Counted from the stretch's first letter, positions 1 through 8,167 are shown. The stretch: 20,860 bases of DNA from DATGSL01 sp964645585 (GCA_964645585.1 CAZYAN010000062.1:1-20860), one strand, 5' to 3'. A program made the numbers and translations. Notes: a model not told the origin generated them from the sequence alone.

Positions 1-152
1 GCACCGGCCTTGCCATCAATGGACGGCACGTGCTGCTCCTGTGCGATCGTTTGCCGGTGAGCGACGTCTGTTCCGTGTGCCGATACGTTTGGTCGCCCGC
101 GAAAAACAGAAGGCCGGGGTCTTGCAGCCGAATGTCGCGAACAGTAGCGGGT
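1..152 (-). other. Left-edge stretch with possible PhoD-like fragment
   Basis: This short stretch lies downstream of the sulfatase stop and continues off the window. One minus-strand frame is open from about 271 to the edge. At 112-83 it reads LLFFAGDQTY, which resembles the D-x-D/GDQxY region of PhoD-like metallophosphatases. The frame overlaps the well-supported 3' end of the sulfatase and has no convincing start. Codon third-position composition also seems to move to another frame after about position 75. It may be a decayed remnant, the far end of a frameshifted neighbour, or chance. Without the sequence to the left this cannot be settled. Confidence 0.2.
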
Positions 153-2198
153 TCAGTCCCGCCGGGCGGTTCGATACCACGACTCGGGAGAAACGGGCCG
201 GCGTTCGAAGCCGGGACCGGACCATTCGATACCAGGTGCGGCAGACCTGTCCCCATCGGCGCGTTTCCAGATCATGCGAATCGGATGATCGCCGGCATCG
301 AGGTAAGCAGTGGCCGACGACGCCGCATCCGCCTCCCATCCATAATCGGCATCGAGCAAAAGAGCTTCGTGCAGCCGCACAATCGTCGGGGCGCGGGGTC
401 TGAAATAAAATGTATACGCGCCAGGTTGGGGAACCCGCAAATAGCCTTCGCACGCCACGATATTTCCCTTCCGCGCTTGGGCCTCCTCCGGCCACCGGTC
501 CGGGGCCGCCAAAACACCGTGATCCACCGGTTCGCTTGCAAGTGCCGCAACATCCGGCACCCACGGCGCCGGCACCTGCCAGGTCCGGTAGAAAACTCCG
601 GCAGCGGCGCCGCCCGGAATCGTCACGGGCGGCACAAGAGCGTAGTCATACGGCCGCGGTGCTGAATCGTTCGGACGCCGAATCCTCAGAACCTTCGCCT
701 TCATCCGTGCCTGCAACGGGGCATGAGCGGGATCGCGCGCCAGGTTTCTGGTTTCACCCGGATCGGACCGCGTGTCGTAAATCTCAAAATCGTCATCGGC
801 TGATTCGACCGAATAACGCACGCCTTTCATTCCAGCTTCATAGAGAACTTGCATCTGGCCGCGCTTTCTTTTTTGCCTCGACTCCAGAAACGAGTCGTAA
901 ACCGGAGTGTGGCCGTGCTGCTTGTATTCGATATAGACCGTTCCGCCGGCCCGGCGGCCTTCGCGGGTAAGCAACGGAACCAGCGACACTCCATCGGTCG
1001 CGGCCGGAGGCGGGATTTTTGCCAGTTCCGCAAATGTCGCCAGCCAGTCGTGGAACTGCGTCGGCGTCTCGACCGCCGTGCCCGGCGCTACTCGGCCGGG
1101 CCAGTGAGCGATTGTCGGCACACGAATACCGCCTTCCCAAGTGTCGCGTTTGATTCCGTCCAACGGACCGAAACTTTCAAAGAAGGCGGGCGTGTATTCG
1201 CCATATCCATACGACTCGGCGTGAGGCCCGTTGTCCGATGTAACGACCACCAGCGTCTCCCGTTCAATTCCGAGATCCCGCAACAATTGCAGCAAATCGG
1301 CGACCGCGCTGTCGATGCGCCGCACCATGCTTGCGTGACGTTTGTATGCTTCCGGCCATTCCTCCGACGCGTAGTCGGGATGGATGTAATCATCAATCGA
1401 TGGGTCCGCCGTATTGATCGCGCGCCCGGGTTCCCCAAGCCATTGCACACCGCCGTTGAGTCCGCCGCCTTCGGGGTACGGCGCCGCAGCCACTTGGAGG
1501 CCCGCGTGCGGGGTATCGTAGGCCAGGTAAAGGAAAAAAGGCTGGTCCGGCCGCGAGGCTGTTCGCTCGGTAATCCATCGCTTGGCTTCGGCGGTAAAAA
1601 GATCGGTCGTGTAACAGCCGGCGAGCTTGCCGGAGATTTCCGCGTTGCCGGAATAAAGTTCAACCGGCGGACGTTCGCGCGCCTCATGGTAAGGATAGTG
1701 ATTGTGGCCATCTCGATGCCGCACGTAGCCGAAAAAGTGATCGAAACCGCGCTTCGTTGGATAAGCCTCCCACTCCGCGGGCGAACTGCCCTCGCCTTGG
1801 AGACCCCATTTTCCGATGACGGCGGTCGCATAGCCCGCCCGCTGCAAAACCGTGCCAATCGTGTGATTCGCCGCCAGGGCTTTGTCGAATTGATTGTCCC
1901 GTACCGCCGCATGGCCTTGATGACGCCCAGTCAACAGCGACGCTCGCGACGGCGCGCAAACGGGCGCGGGAGCATAATGCCGATTCAACAGGAGGCCGGA
2001 ATCGACAAGCGAGTCGAGTGCCGGAGTTGCGAAATGGGGCTGGTCCGCCTGACCCCTCGCGTTTTGATGAAGCTTGCCGATGTCGCCATACCCGAGATCG
2101 TCGCAGAGAATAAACAGGATGTTTGGGCGCGCGATGCCAAGGGAGCCGGTCAGACAGCAGAGGGCGAGCGCTAAAAACCAGCGGGGAAAGCCTGCCAT
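153..2198 (-). CDS. Secreted formylglycine-dependent sulfatase with PA14-like C-terminal domain
   Basis: This 681-residue type I sulfatase hydrolyses sulfate esters, probably of polysaccharides or other sulfated organics, in the periplasm or outside the cell. A signal peptide (about 1-23, cut near GIA/RPN) precedes the fold. The formylglycine motif C-A-P-S-R lies at 81-85, and Cys81 is the residue oxidised by a maturase. Metal and active-site residues are visible: D33-D34, R85, K130 in GKWG, H231, and D322-N323 in TSDNGPH. The catalytic fold ends near residue 520. The tail (about 540-681, with YTFYFRPRAP and GIEWSGPG) looks like a PA14-type carbohydrate-binding domain. The ATG at 2198 is chosen because the signal peptide begins there; no strong ribosome site precedes it. 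The gene is divergent from a response regulator that may or may not control it. The exact substrate cannot be read from sequence, and no maturase is present in the window. Confidence 0.95.
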   Translation of the reverse strand: MAGFPRWFLALALCCLTGSLGIARPNILFILCDDLGYGDIGKLHQNARGQADQPHFATPALDSLVDSGLLLNRHYAPAPVCAPSRASLLTGRHQGHAAVRDNQFDKALAANHTIGTVLQRAGYATAVIGKWGLQGEGSSPAEWEAYPTKRGFDHFFGYVRHRDGHNHYPYHEARERPPVELYSGNAEISGKLAGCYTTDLFTAEAKRWITERTASRPDQPFFLYLAYDTPHAGLQVAAAPYPEGGGLNGGVQWLGEPGRAINTADPSIDDYIHPDYASEEWPEAYKRHASMVRRIDSAVADLLQLLRDLGIERETLVVVTSDNGPHAESYGYGEYTPAFFESFGPLDGIKRDTWEGGIRVPTIAHWPGRVAPGTAVETPTQFHDWLATFAELAKIPPPAATDGVSLVPLLTREGRRAGGTVYIEYKQHGHTPVYDSFLESRQKRKRGQMQVLYEAGMKGVRYSVESADDDFEIYDTRSDPGETRNLARDPAHAPLQARMKAKVLRIRRPNDSAPRPYDYALVPPVTIPGGAAAGVFYRTWQVPAPWVPDVAALASEPVDHGVLAAPDRWPEEAQARKGNIVACEGYLRVPQPGAYTFYFRPRAPTIVRLHEALLLDADYGWEADAASSATAYLDAGDHPIRMIWKRADGDRSAAPGIEWSGPGFERRPVSPESWYRTARRD

Positions 2199-2273
2199 GT
2201 TTTTTGTCGGTATCCGATGCTTGGGAAGGAGTCAGGCAAATTCTTCATAAATCGTGACTTCCTGAGGCTCCTG

Positions 2274-2307
2274 TACAAATATTGAAGTTTTCTGCAACAT
2301 ATTTGTA
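2274..2307. promoter_or_regulatory. Inverted repeat in sulfatase/regulator intergenic region
   Basis: Perfect 9-bp arms TACAAATAT (2274-2282) and ATATTTGTA (2299-2307) are separated by 16 bp. The sequence is AT-rich against a GC-rich background and sits 76 bp upstream of the sulfatase start. On the minus strand a consensus-like TTGACA lies at 2320-2315, just upstream of the dyad, but no good -10 box is placed 16-18 bp from it. The arrangement suits a dimeric regulator near the sulfatase promoter; that role is inferred. Confidence 0.45.
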
Positions 2308-2372
2308 AAAACGTTGTCAATCTTGCATCCATACGGCTCAGTTCGGTCCCAAAATATTGCCCAAGGGCACTA

Positions 2373-2388
2373 GGGTGAACTATCACCC
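2373..2388. promoter_or_regulatory. Short perfect dyad upstream of response regulator
   Basis: GGGTGA (2373-2378) and TCACCC (2383-2388) form a 6-bp perfect inverted repeat with a 4-nt spacer (ACTA). It lies about 130 bp before the response-regulator start. It could be an operator or an RNA hairpin in the leader; sequence alone does not decide. Confidence 0.35.
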
Positions 2389-2419
2389 GGATTCGCGAGG
2401 GATTTTAAGTCGCTGGAAT

Positions 2420-2442
2420 CGAGGATGATCAAAAAATCCTCG
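2420..2442 (+). promoter_or_regulatory. Stem-loop in response-regulator leader
   Basis: CGAGGAT (2420-2426) pairs with ATCCTCG (2436-2442) around a 9-nt A-rich loop. It lies 78 bp upstream of the regulator start. There is no long U tract after it, only a short CTTTAA, so it is not a clear terminator. Together with the dyad at 2373-2388 it suggests a structured leader. The rest of 2199-2520 holds no plausible gene. Confidence 0.35.
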
Positions 2443-2520
2443 TCCTTTAACACTCGCTTGAACGCGGGCGGTTGGCGAGTATTGCATATTTGCCCAGCAC
2501 TCTTTCGCATGCAGGCGTCC

Positions 2521-3183
2521 ATGAAAAGTGTGATCATTATTGAAGACCAAACGGCGGTCCGGCAAATGCTGGAACTCGTTCTCTCACGGGAAGGCGATTT
2601 CACCCTAGTCGGTTCAACCGGCGACGGTCACCAGGCTCTGGAACTCTGCAGTGAAACCCAAGCCGACCTGATCATCCTTGATATCATGCTGCCTGGCCTG
2701 CACGGGGTCGAACTCCTCAGGCGACTCCAGGCGATTTGCCCAGACGCGCGCGTCCTCGTCTTCTCCGGACACCAGAACACGCTGCTGGTTCAGGAGGCCG
2801 TTCGCGCCGGCGCACACGGATTTATCGGCAAGACAGGCGATCTGGAGGAATTGCGAAAAGGGATCCGGATCGTTTCCGACGGCGGCACCTATTTCGGTCC
2901 CGAAATCGCGTCACTCGTCCGTGACGCCCTTCGCAGCCCGGTCCACGGTTCGGGCGGGACGCGGCTGCTCACCCCTCGCGAACGCGAAGTGCTGAAATTG
3001 ATCGCGGAAAGCCACAGCACCAAACAGATCGCCGCCAAGCTCGAAATCAGCGTTAAGACCGCCGACAACCATCGCTCGAACTTAATGCGGAAGCTCGACA
3101 TCCATGATGTCGTCAGCCTCACACGCTACGCGATCCAGTGCGGCCTGGTTGAAGAGCCGCGCGACCCGGCCGCGTCGCTGTAA
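2521..3183 (+). CDS. NarL/LuxR-family response regulator
   Basis: This is a 220-residue two-component DNA-binding regulator. The N-terminal receiver domain (1-120) has the acidic pair E8-D9, phosphoacceptor D54 in LDIMLPG, S82 and K104. The C-terminal LuxR-type helix-turn-helix (about 148-212) begins LTPREREVLKLIAE and contains the recognition-helix stretch SVKTADNHRSNLMRKL. ATG 2521 is chosen because MKSVIIIEDQ is the canonical receiver start; an in-frame ATG at 2509 and the open frame back to 2425 add only non-conserved residues. No histidine kinase is adjacent, so it is an orphan here; the hybrid kinase at 8168 is a distant candidate partner. It is divergent from the sulfatase and converges on the chelatase gene with a 31-bp gap. 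The target genes are unknown. Confidence 0.93.
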   Translation: MKSVIIIEDQTAVRQMLELVLSREGDFTLVGSTGDGHQALELCSETQADLIILDIMLPGLHGVELLRRLQAICPDARVLVFSGHQNTLLVQEAVRAGAHGFIGKTGDLEELRKGIRIVSDGGTYFGPEIASLVRDALRSPVHGSGGTRLLTPREREVLKLIAESHSTKQIAAKLEISVKTADNHRSNLMRKLDIHDVVSLTRYAIQCGLVEEPRDPAASL

Positions 3184-3214
3184 TTTCGTCGTCTCCGCGG
3201 CATCCTTTCCCCGG

Positions 3215-4045
3215 CTACCCGAGGATCTGCCGGAGCGATTGAAGCCGATCCGCGAGAAGTTCGATCAGAAGCGGATGGTCGCCCAGCAGTTGGGTCCGGC
3301 GGATCCGCAGGCCATGGTTTCGCTGACATGCGCGCTCGCAGATTTCCGCGACGTCGCCCCCTTCCCCCGCGTGCCGGCCAGGCGAAAGGAACATCATCGC
3401 GACGATGATTTCGCCTCGGGAAAACGGCTCCAGCTCCAAAACCTCTTCCAGCAGGGGCCCGCTGAACCGGTATTCCTCTCCCGGTCGCCGCTCCATCGAA
3501 CACGCAGCCAGCCGTTCCACTCTTCCCCGCAAAAGCACACTGAGCTGTCCGGTAACAAAATCGCGAACGTGGACCACTTCCGGCGCCGGACTTCCGTGAT
3601 CGACCAAAACAACCGGCAGCCGTCGCCCGTCTTCCGGCAATTGTTCAGCCACCCGGTCGCGCAGCATCTCCGCGACGCGGCTGTCGATTCCGTCAAGCGG
3701 ATCCACAAGGCTCGGCGCCACCTCAATGCGGGCATCCGGGTAATCTTCCTGCACGCGCTTCAAGCGTCGCGGCAGGTAGCCGGTCAGCGCGCGGCTTGGC
3801 CCGAAGAACAGCGGGACAATTCCAATCATCCGCTCGCCCTCTTCCAGCCGCCGCACGATCGCCGCTTCCAAAGTCTCCGCCGCCCGCCCGCCGAGCTCCG
3901 CCGGATCGACCTTCGCCGAATGCAGCAGCGAAGCGGGAACGACCGTTTCCCCCGCACGGCCGGCCAGCGAATCCGCAATTCTTCGCAAGCTCCAAGTCGA
4001 CGCCGCGCGCAGCGAGCCGTTGTCAGTCAAAAAATAAACTGCCAT
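3215..4045 (-). CDS. CbiX/SirB-like sirohydrochlorin chelatase family protein
   Basis: This 276-residue protein is built of two CbiX-like halves, as in class II chelatases that insert Co2+, Fe2+ or Ni2+ into sirohydrochlorin-type tetrapyrroles in the cytoplasm. The C-terminal half has both expected histidines: H150 in VLVDHGSPAPE and H225 in MMFLSPGRH. The N-terminal half keeps the fold pattern but reads YFLTDNGSLR where HGS is expected, and IVPLFFGPSRA where the PLFL-G-x-H motif is expected. Its active-site histidines are therefore missing. This resembles the single-site two-domain arrangement of CbiK-type enzymes. No other cobalamin, siroheme or haem gene is in the window, so the metal and pathway are uncertain. 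The start MAVYFL is the first ATG of the fold. The gene is divergent from the Pal-like lipoprotein with 138 bp between starts. Confidence 0.8.
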   Translation of the reverse strand: MAVYFLTDNGSLRAASTWSLRRIADSLAGRAGETVVPASLLHSAKVDPAELGGRAAETLEAAIVRRLEEGERMIGIVPLFFGPSRALTGYLPRRLKRVQEDYPDARIEVAPSLVDPLDGIDSRVAEMLRDRVAEQLPEDGRRLPVVLVDHGSPAPEVVHVRDFVTGQLSVLLRGRVERLAACSMERRPGEEYRFSGPLLEEVLELEPFSRGEIIVAMMFLSPGRHAGEGGDVAEICERACQRNHGLRIRRTQLLGDHPLLIELLADRLQSLRQILG

Positions 4046-4183
4046 GGTTTCGTTTTGGAAAAAAAGCCGCGTTTAGGATTGTTTTTGAAGGAATCATCCG
4101 GAAAACTACCGCGAATTCCTCTGGAAGGATTCGACCCGTTCTTCAAGTAATCCTTTCGCAGACAAACGTCCACGTTTCTATTC

Positions 4184-4762
4184 ATGAGAAGAATGCTGAT
4201 CCGTTCGATTCACGTTTTGGTAATGACCGCTGTGGTGTTCGCGTTTACGGCCTGCCCGAAACGGCCGAATCGTCCCACTCCCGACCAGACAATGAGCGGT
4301 CTCGGACCGGGCGACAATGTTCCTTTCGACGTCGTCGGCAGCGGTTCGACAACCGACGGCCTCTTTTACGACAGCTCCACCGGGCTGGAACCGCGTTCCG
4401 CGAGCGATCTTTTCGGTCAGCAGGTCCGGGGTGTTCTCCAGCCGGTTTACTTTGAATTCGACCGGTCAACGGTAGGTCCCGCCGAACGCGGAAAGGTTCA
4501 GGCGGCCGCCAGCCACCTCCGTGACAACCCGTCCGACCGCCTGCTGATCGAGGGCCATTGCGACTGGCGCGGTACGACGGAATACAATCTCGGCCTCGGC
4601 GATCGCCGGGCGGGTGCGGTGAAAGATTACCTGACCTCCCTCGGAATCGATGGATCCCGCCTCGAGATTCTTTCTAAAGGCGATTTGGAAGCGATCGTCG
4701 GCGGCAGCGAACAGGAAATGGCCCACGACCGCCGCGCCGAACTGGTTATTCTTAAGAATTAG
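4184..4762 (+). CDS. pal: Pal-like OmpA-domain lipoprotein
   Basis: This 192-residue outer-membrane lipoprotein anchors the envelope to peptidoglycan. A short signal (1-23) ends in FTAC, a relaxed lipobox that places the lipid-modified cysteine at C24. A linker (25-85) leads to the OmpA C-terminal domain (about 86-190), with VYFEFDRSTV, IEGHCDWRG and EYNLGLGDRRAGAVKDYL. D127 and R142 match the positions that bind the diaminopimelate side chain in this family. ATG 4184 is used; an ATG three codons later would also give a signal peptide. No tolQ, tolR, tolA or tolB lies beside it, so the Pal role rests on domain and length. A 6-bp palindrome (AAACGT-CC-ACGTTT, 4164-4177) sits just before the start and may be chance. 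Confidence 0.88.
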   Translation: MRRMLIRSIHVLVMTAVVFAFTACPKRPNRPTPDQTMSGLGPGDNVPFDVVGSGSTTDGLFYDSSTGLEPRSASDLFGQQVRGVLQPVYFEFDRSTVGPAERGKVQAAASHLRDNPSDRLLIEGHCDWRGTTEYNLGLGDRRAGAVKDYLTSLGIDGSRLEILSKGDLEAIVGGSEQEMAHDRRAELVILKN

Positions 4763-4773
4763 CAGCGCCGGAA

Positions 4774-4791
4774 GCCGCCCCGACTGGCGGC
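4774..4791. terminator. Weak hairpin between convergent pal and M20 genes
   Basis: GCCGCC (4774-4779) pairs with GGCGGC (4786-4791) around a 6-nt loop. It lies 12 bp after the pal stop and 31 bp before the end of the converging M20 gene. Only a loose T-rich stretch follows, so terminator function in either direction is tentative. Confidence 0.35.
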
Positions 4792-4822
4792 GTGCTTTGG
4801 TTAAATCCTCACGCGTGCCGGT

Positions 4823-6208
4823 TTACTTCCGGCCCGCGTCCGCGACCGAAGCCAAGAGCGCCTTGGCCGTACCGATTCCACGCTCCATGACATCGAGGTG
4901 AAAGCTCTCGTCGGGAGCATGTAAATTATCCTCCGGCAAGAAAAGCCCGATCATCAGCGAATCGAGCCCCCATATCCGTTTGATATCGGCGATGATCGGC
5001 ACACTGCCGCCCTCGCGCAGATAGAGCGGCCGGTTTCCGAAGTGGCGCTGGATGGCCTCGTCGGCCGCGCGAAAAGCCTGGCTCAACACCGGATTCTGGT
5101 CCGCGGGCGTATTCGGCCGATCCGGCGGCACCACCAGATACGGCGACCCGCCATGCGCGGCGCCGCCGGTTTCCAGCGTGACCCCGCGCGGACAGCGTTC
5201 CTGAAGGGCACGCGTAACCAGTTTCCGGATTTTTTCGGGCTCCTGGTTGGGCACGAGCCGGCAGCTGATCTTCACGCGCGCCCGGCTCGGCACAATGGTC
5301 TTTCCGCCTTCGCCTTGGTAGCCGCCGCCGATTCCATTGAACTCAAGCGTCGGCTGAAAGCGGACCGCCTCGAACGGTGAAAATCCTTTCGGCGTGTAAA
5401 ACGCCGGCACCCCCAGGAACGCGGCATACTCCTCTTCACTCGTTCCCAGCTTCGCCAGCTCTTCCCGCTCCCATGCCTGAACGTCGAGCACGTCGTCGTA
5501 AAACCCGGGAATGTTGACCCGGCCGTCCGCGTCATGAAGCGAGGCGCAAATTTCGGTCAATGCCTGGATCGGATTCATCACCGCCCCGCCATGGACGCCC
5601 GAATGCAGGTCCATCCGAGGCCCGCGCACGCCCACTTCAAACGACAGGATTCCTCGCAAACCGGTCGTGATCACAATTTGATCCTCGCGCGGACTTCCGG
5701 TATCAGACAGCAGCACGAAGTCGGCATCGGCCATCTTCTCTTTGTAGGTTTGGAGAAACGGCCCGAAGCTCGGACTGCCAATTTCCTCTTCGCCTTCAAT
5801 CAAAAATGTCAGGCGCAGCGGCAAGTCCGGCCGGTCGGCCAGCAACCGCGTCACAGCCGCCAAATGAACGATCAGCGGCCCTTTGTTGTCGGCGGCGCCG
5901 CGCCCGTAGATCCTGTTTCCCCGCACTTGCGGCTCAAACGGCGGCGATGTCCAGAGGTCGACCGGATCGGGCGGCTGCACGTCATAATGCCCGTAAATAA
6001 TAATGTGCGGCCATTCCGGCGGTCCGTTTCGCCGTCCGAGGATGACGGGATGCAGAGGCGTCCGCACGACCTCAACCTCCAGTCCAGCCTGCTCGAGCAA
6101 ATAGCGCACATGGTCACGCGCGCCTTCCATCCCTTCCCGGTAGGCGGAATCGGCCGAAACGCTTGGAAAACGGATATATTCTTTCAGGGCTGCAACCGGA
6201 TTATCCAT
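4823..6208 (-). CDS. M20/M25/M40-family dipeptidase or carboxypeptidase
   Basis: This 461-residue cytoplasmic di-zinc peptidase probably cleaves dipeptides or C-terminal residues. The metal-binding pattern is complete: H74 and D76 in YGHYDVQPP, D107 in GRGAADNKGP, E141-E142 in EGEEEIGS, D169 in LLSDT, and the late histidine in DNLHAPDESF. The lid/dimerisation domain begins near GLRGILSFEVGV, with H202/H206 in MDLHSGVHGG. The ATG at 6208 (MDNPVAALKEYIRFPSVSA) is preferred because it is the usual family N terminus; the frame is open further upstream to 6313, but those residues are not family-like. No signal peptide is visible. The gene is divergent from the SH3-like gene and converges on pal. 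The substrate is not predictable from sequence. Confidence 0.92.
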   Translation of the reverse strand: MDNPVAALKEYIRFPSVSADSAYREGMEGARDHVRYLLEQAGLEVEVVRTPLHPVILGRRNGPPEWPHIIIYGHYDVQPPDPVDLWTSPPFEPQVRGNRIYGRGAADNKGPLIVHLAAVTRLLADRPDLPLRLTFLIEGEEEIGSPSFGPFLQTYKEKMADADFVLLSDTGSPREDQIVITTGLRGILSFEVGVRGPRMDLHSGVHGGAVMNPIQALTEICASLHDADGRVNIPGFYDDVLDVQAWEREELAKLGTSEEEYAAFLGVPAFYTPKGFSPFEAVRFQPTLEFNGIGGGYQGEGGKTIVPSRARVKISCRLVPNQEPEKIRKLVTRALQERCPRGVTLETGGAAHGGSPYLVVPPDRPNTPADQNPVLSQAFRAADEAIQRHFGNRPLYLREGGSVPIIADIKRIWGLDSLMIGLFLPEDNLHAPDESFHLDVMERGIGTAKALLASVADAGRK

Positions 6209-6376
6209 CGTGAGATCAGCGTCAGTGAGGCGCCCGGTCCCGTCAAGTTTGCACTTCGTTTCTTCACAGCGATTCAGCCGTCTCGATTGAATTTGCGCCT
6301 CGGCAAGAATCACCGCCGTCTGCGATTTCTGTTGAACCGGCGGGAACCCTGTCTTAGTTCCTGCCTCAAAAAGGCT

Positions 6377-7171
6377 ATGAGATATTTATTGTACGCGATC
6401 CTCTCCCTCGGCTGCACCGCGGTTCTGCTCAACGGTGAGGACAACCTTCGGTCCGTCTATCTTCGCCCGGAAGCCGGCGCGCCGGTGATCGGAAAACTGC
6501 CCCAAGGGGCATTCGTCATGGCGCCGGCCGACCCTGTTGAACTCACCGACGATCAGGAAAGCGCCGGCTGGCAGCCGATTTCCTACCTCGCTGACCTCAC
6601 GGGTTTTGTCCACCGAACCGATCTGACGAAGGACCTGTTCGTTGAACCCGGCGCCCCGATCTATGTCAGCAAGGAACAGAACCCGGACAACGTTGTCACG
6701 CACGTCAATGCGGAGGATACCGTCGATGTCGGCCAGCTCGATGGGGACTGGGTCGAGGTTTCGTTCCGCAAGCCGCTCGTCGCCTATGTTCGACCCGAGT
6801 CCGACAAGGTCGCGCCGGTCATCGGCGAGGGCTCGAGTGAGCCGGGCGTCATTTTTGATAATGAAAAAACCGCCAAGGCCGCCGGTGCGCCGATCGCTGA
6901 TCGCGGCGCCGTCGCTACCGACGGCATCCTTCGGGCGTTCGAAGGGCAGCTGAGCAAACCGCGTTCGTTTTTCTTCTTTAAGCCGCCTTACGAGTTCCAG
7001 CTCGTCGATGCGTCGGGCAATCGAATCGCCTACCTCGACTTGAGCCGGCTCCTGATCACGACGCCGCTCGAGCATTTCCTCGGACGCGAGTTTCATTTCT
7101 ACGGCCGCGCGGAAGCCATCGAGGGAACGCGCGACTTCGTGATCCGCGTCGAACAGATGCGTCGGCGTTAA
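6377..7171 (+). CDS. Secreted SH3-like protein of unknown function
   Basis: This 264-residue protein was not recognised as a named family. The N terminus (MRYLLYAILSLGCTAVLLNG) is a signal peptide; the cysteine at 13 is not in a good lipobox. Two SH3-like stretches follow: about 24-85 (VYLRPEAGAPVIGKLPQG, then GFVHRTDL) and about 90-140 (VEPGAPIYVS, DGDWVEVSF, AYVRPE). Bacterial SH3-like domains often bind cell-wall peptides. The C-terminal third (about 185-264) looks like a small beta-barrel or OB-like domain, with FQLVDASGNRIAYLDLS and EFHFYGRAEAIEGTRDFVIRV. ATG 6377 is chosen for the signal peptide; an AAGG lies very close upstream. The stop is 21 bp before folD, so the two are probably cotranscribed. 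An envelope role is inferred from secretion and the SH3 folds. Confidence 0.75.
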   Translation: MRYLLYAILSLGCTAVLLNGEDNLRSVYLRPEAGAPVIGKLPQGAFVMAPADPVELTDDQESAGWQPISYLADLTGFVHRTDLTKDLFVEPGAPIYVSKEQNPDNVVTHVNAEDTVDVGQLDGDWVEVSFRKPLVAYVRPESDKVAPVIGEGSSEPGVIFDNEKTAKAAGAPIADRGAVATDGILRAFEGQLSKPRSFFFFKPPYEFQLVDASGNRIAYLDLSRLLITTPLEHFLGREFHFYGRAEAIEGTRDFVIRVEQMRRR

Positions 7172-7192
7172 CCGGAGCGGGCGGAACGACCA

Positions 7193-8071
7193 ATGGGTGC
7201 GACTGTAATTGACGGAAACAAAATCGCCGCGGAGATCATCGCCGAACTGACGGACGAGGTGCGGCAATTGCCTCGGCCTCCATGTGTCGCGTTTGTCCGC
7301 GTCGGCGAAGATCCGGCCTCCGTTTCCTACGTAAAGAAGAAACAAAAGACTGCTGCCCAGATCGGCATCGAAAGCCGCCTCTCCGTCTTCCCCGATTCGA
7401 TTTCTCAAGAGGAGCTCTTCGCGTTCATCGACGAGCTCAATGCCGACAAAGCCGTTGACGGAATTCTCATCCAGTCGCCGCTCCCAGAACAGATCGATGA
7501 GACGGCCGCCTTCCGACGGCTTCTTCCCGAAAAAGACGTCGATGGTTTTCATACCGTCAACCTCGGAAAACTCTGCCAAGAGGATTCATCCGGCTTCATC
7601 GCCTGCACTCCCCTCGGCATCCTGGAGTTGCTCGCCCGGAGCGGCCTTTCTCTCGACGGAAAACATGTCGTTGTCCTCGGACGCAGCCTGATCGTCGGCA
7701 AACCCTTTGCCCTGCTCGCGGTCCAAAAGAGTCCGCTCGCCAATGCCACGGTGACGATCTGCCATTCGCGCACGGGGAATCTCCCGGAGCTGACCCGGCA
7801 AGCGGACGTTCTCGTCGCCGCGATCGGCAGACCGGAATTCGTCACCGGCGAAATGGTCAAACCCGGCGCCGTCGTGATCGACGTCGGGATCAATCGCGTG
7901 CCCGACCCGTCCAGGAAGTCGGGTTACCGGCTCACCGGAGACGTCGACTTCAATTCCGTTGCCGAAAAGGCGGCCCAGATCACACCGGTCCCAGGCGGAG
8001 TTGGACCGATGACCGTGGCCATATTGATGAAAAATACCGTGAAAGCCTGTCGGCAATTTTTAACCCGTTGA
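7193..8071 (+). CDS. folD: Bifunctional methylenetetrahydrofolate dehydrogenase/methenyltetrahydrofolate cyclohydrolase
   Basis: This 292-residue cytoplasmic enzyme interconverts 5,10-methylene- and 10-formyl-tetrahydrofolate with NADP+, supplying one-carbon units for purines and formyl-Met. The family signatures are all present: SYVKKKQK with Y46 and catalytic K50, QSPLP with Q94, EKDVDGFH with D117, the dinucleotide-binding GRSLIVGKP (163-171), and PGGVGPMT (267-274). These correspond to K54, Q98 and D121 of the E. coli enzyme with a constant offset of four. Length is normal for the family. ATG 7193 follows a purine-rich stretch. It lies 21 bp after the SH3-like gene and 96 bp before the hybrid kinase. 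Confidence 0.97.
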   Translation: MGATVIDGNKIAAEIIAELTDEVRQLPRPPCVAFVRVGEDPASVSYVKKKQKTAAQIGIESRLSVFPDSISQEELFAFIDELNADKAVDGILIQSPLPEQIDETAAFRRLLPEKDVDGFHTVNLGKLCQEDSSGFIACTPLGILELLARSGLSLDGKHVVVLGRSLIVGKPFALLAVQKSPLANATVTICHSRTGNLPELTRQADVLVAAIGRPEFVTGEMVKPGAVVIDVGINRVPDPSRKSGYRLTGDVDFNSVAEKAAQITPVPGGVGPMTVAILMKNTVKACRQFLTR

Positions 8072-8167
8072 AGGCGGATTTTCTTTCTCTCCGGACCATG
8101 CGAATGAGCTTGCTGCCTCCGGGGAAAAACCGATGATCTGCCTTTATCCTCAATTTACCAGAACCCG

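Noticed and set aside
849..2174. Long open frame on the + strand opposite the sulfatase
   Set aside because: It is antisense to a gene with full sulfatase motifs, is Arg-rich, and shows no recognisable domain.
4164..4177. AAACGT-CC-ACGTTT palindrome before pal as an operator
   Set aside because: It is only 6-bp arms in one copy; such a short palindrome can easily arise by chance.
6209..6313. N-terminal extension of the M20 peptidase
   Set aside because: The extra 35 residues are not family-like, and MDNPVAALKEYIRFPSVSA is a typical M20 start.
5534..6376. Upstream extension of the SH3-like protein frame over the M20 gene
   Set aside because: It is antisense to conserved M20 sequence; the signal peptide at 6377 marks the real start.
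6386..7579. Long minus-strand open frame opposite the SH3-like gene and folD
   Set aside because: It is antisense to folD, whose motifs are all in the + frame; the high GC third-position bias creates such open frames.
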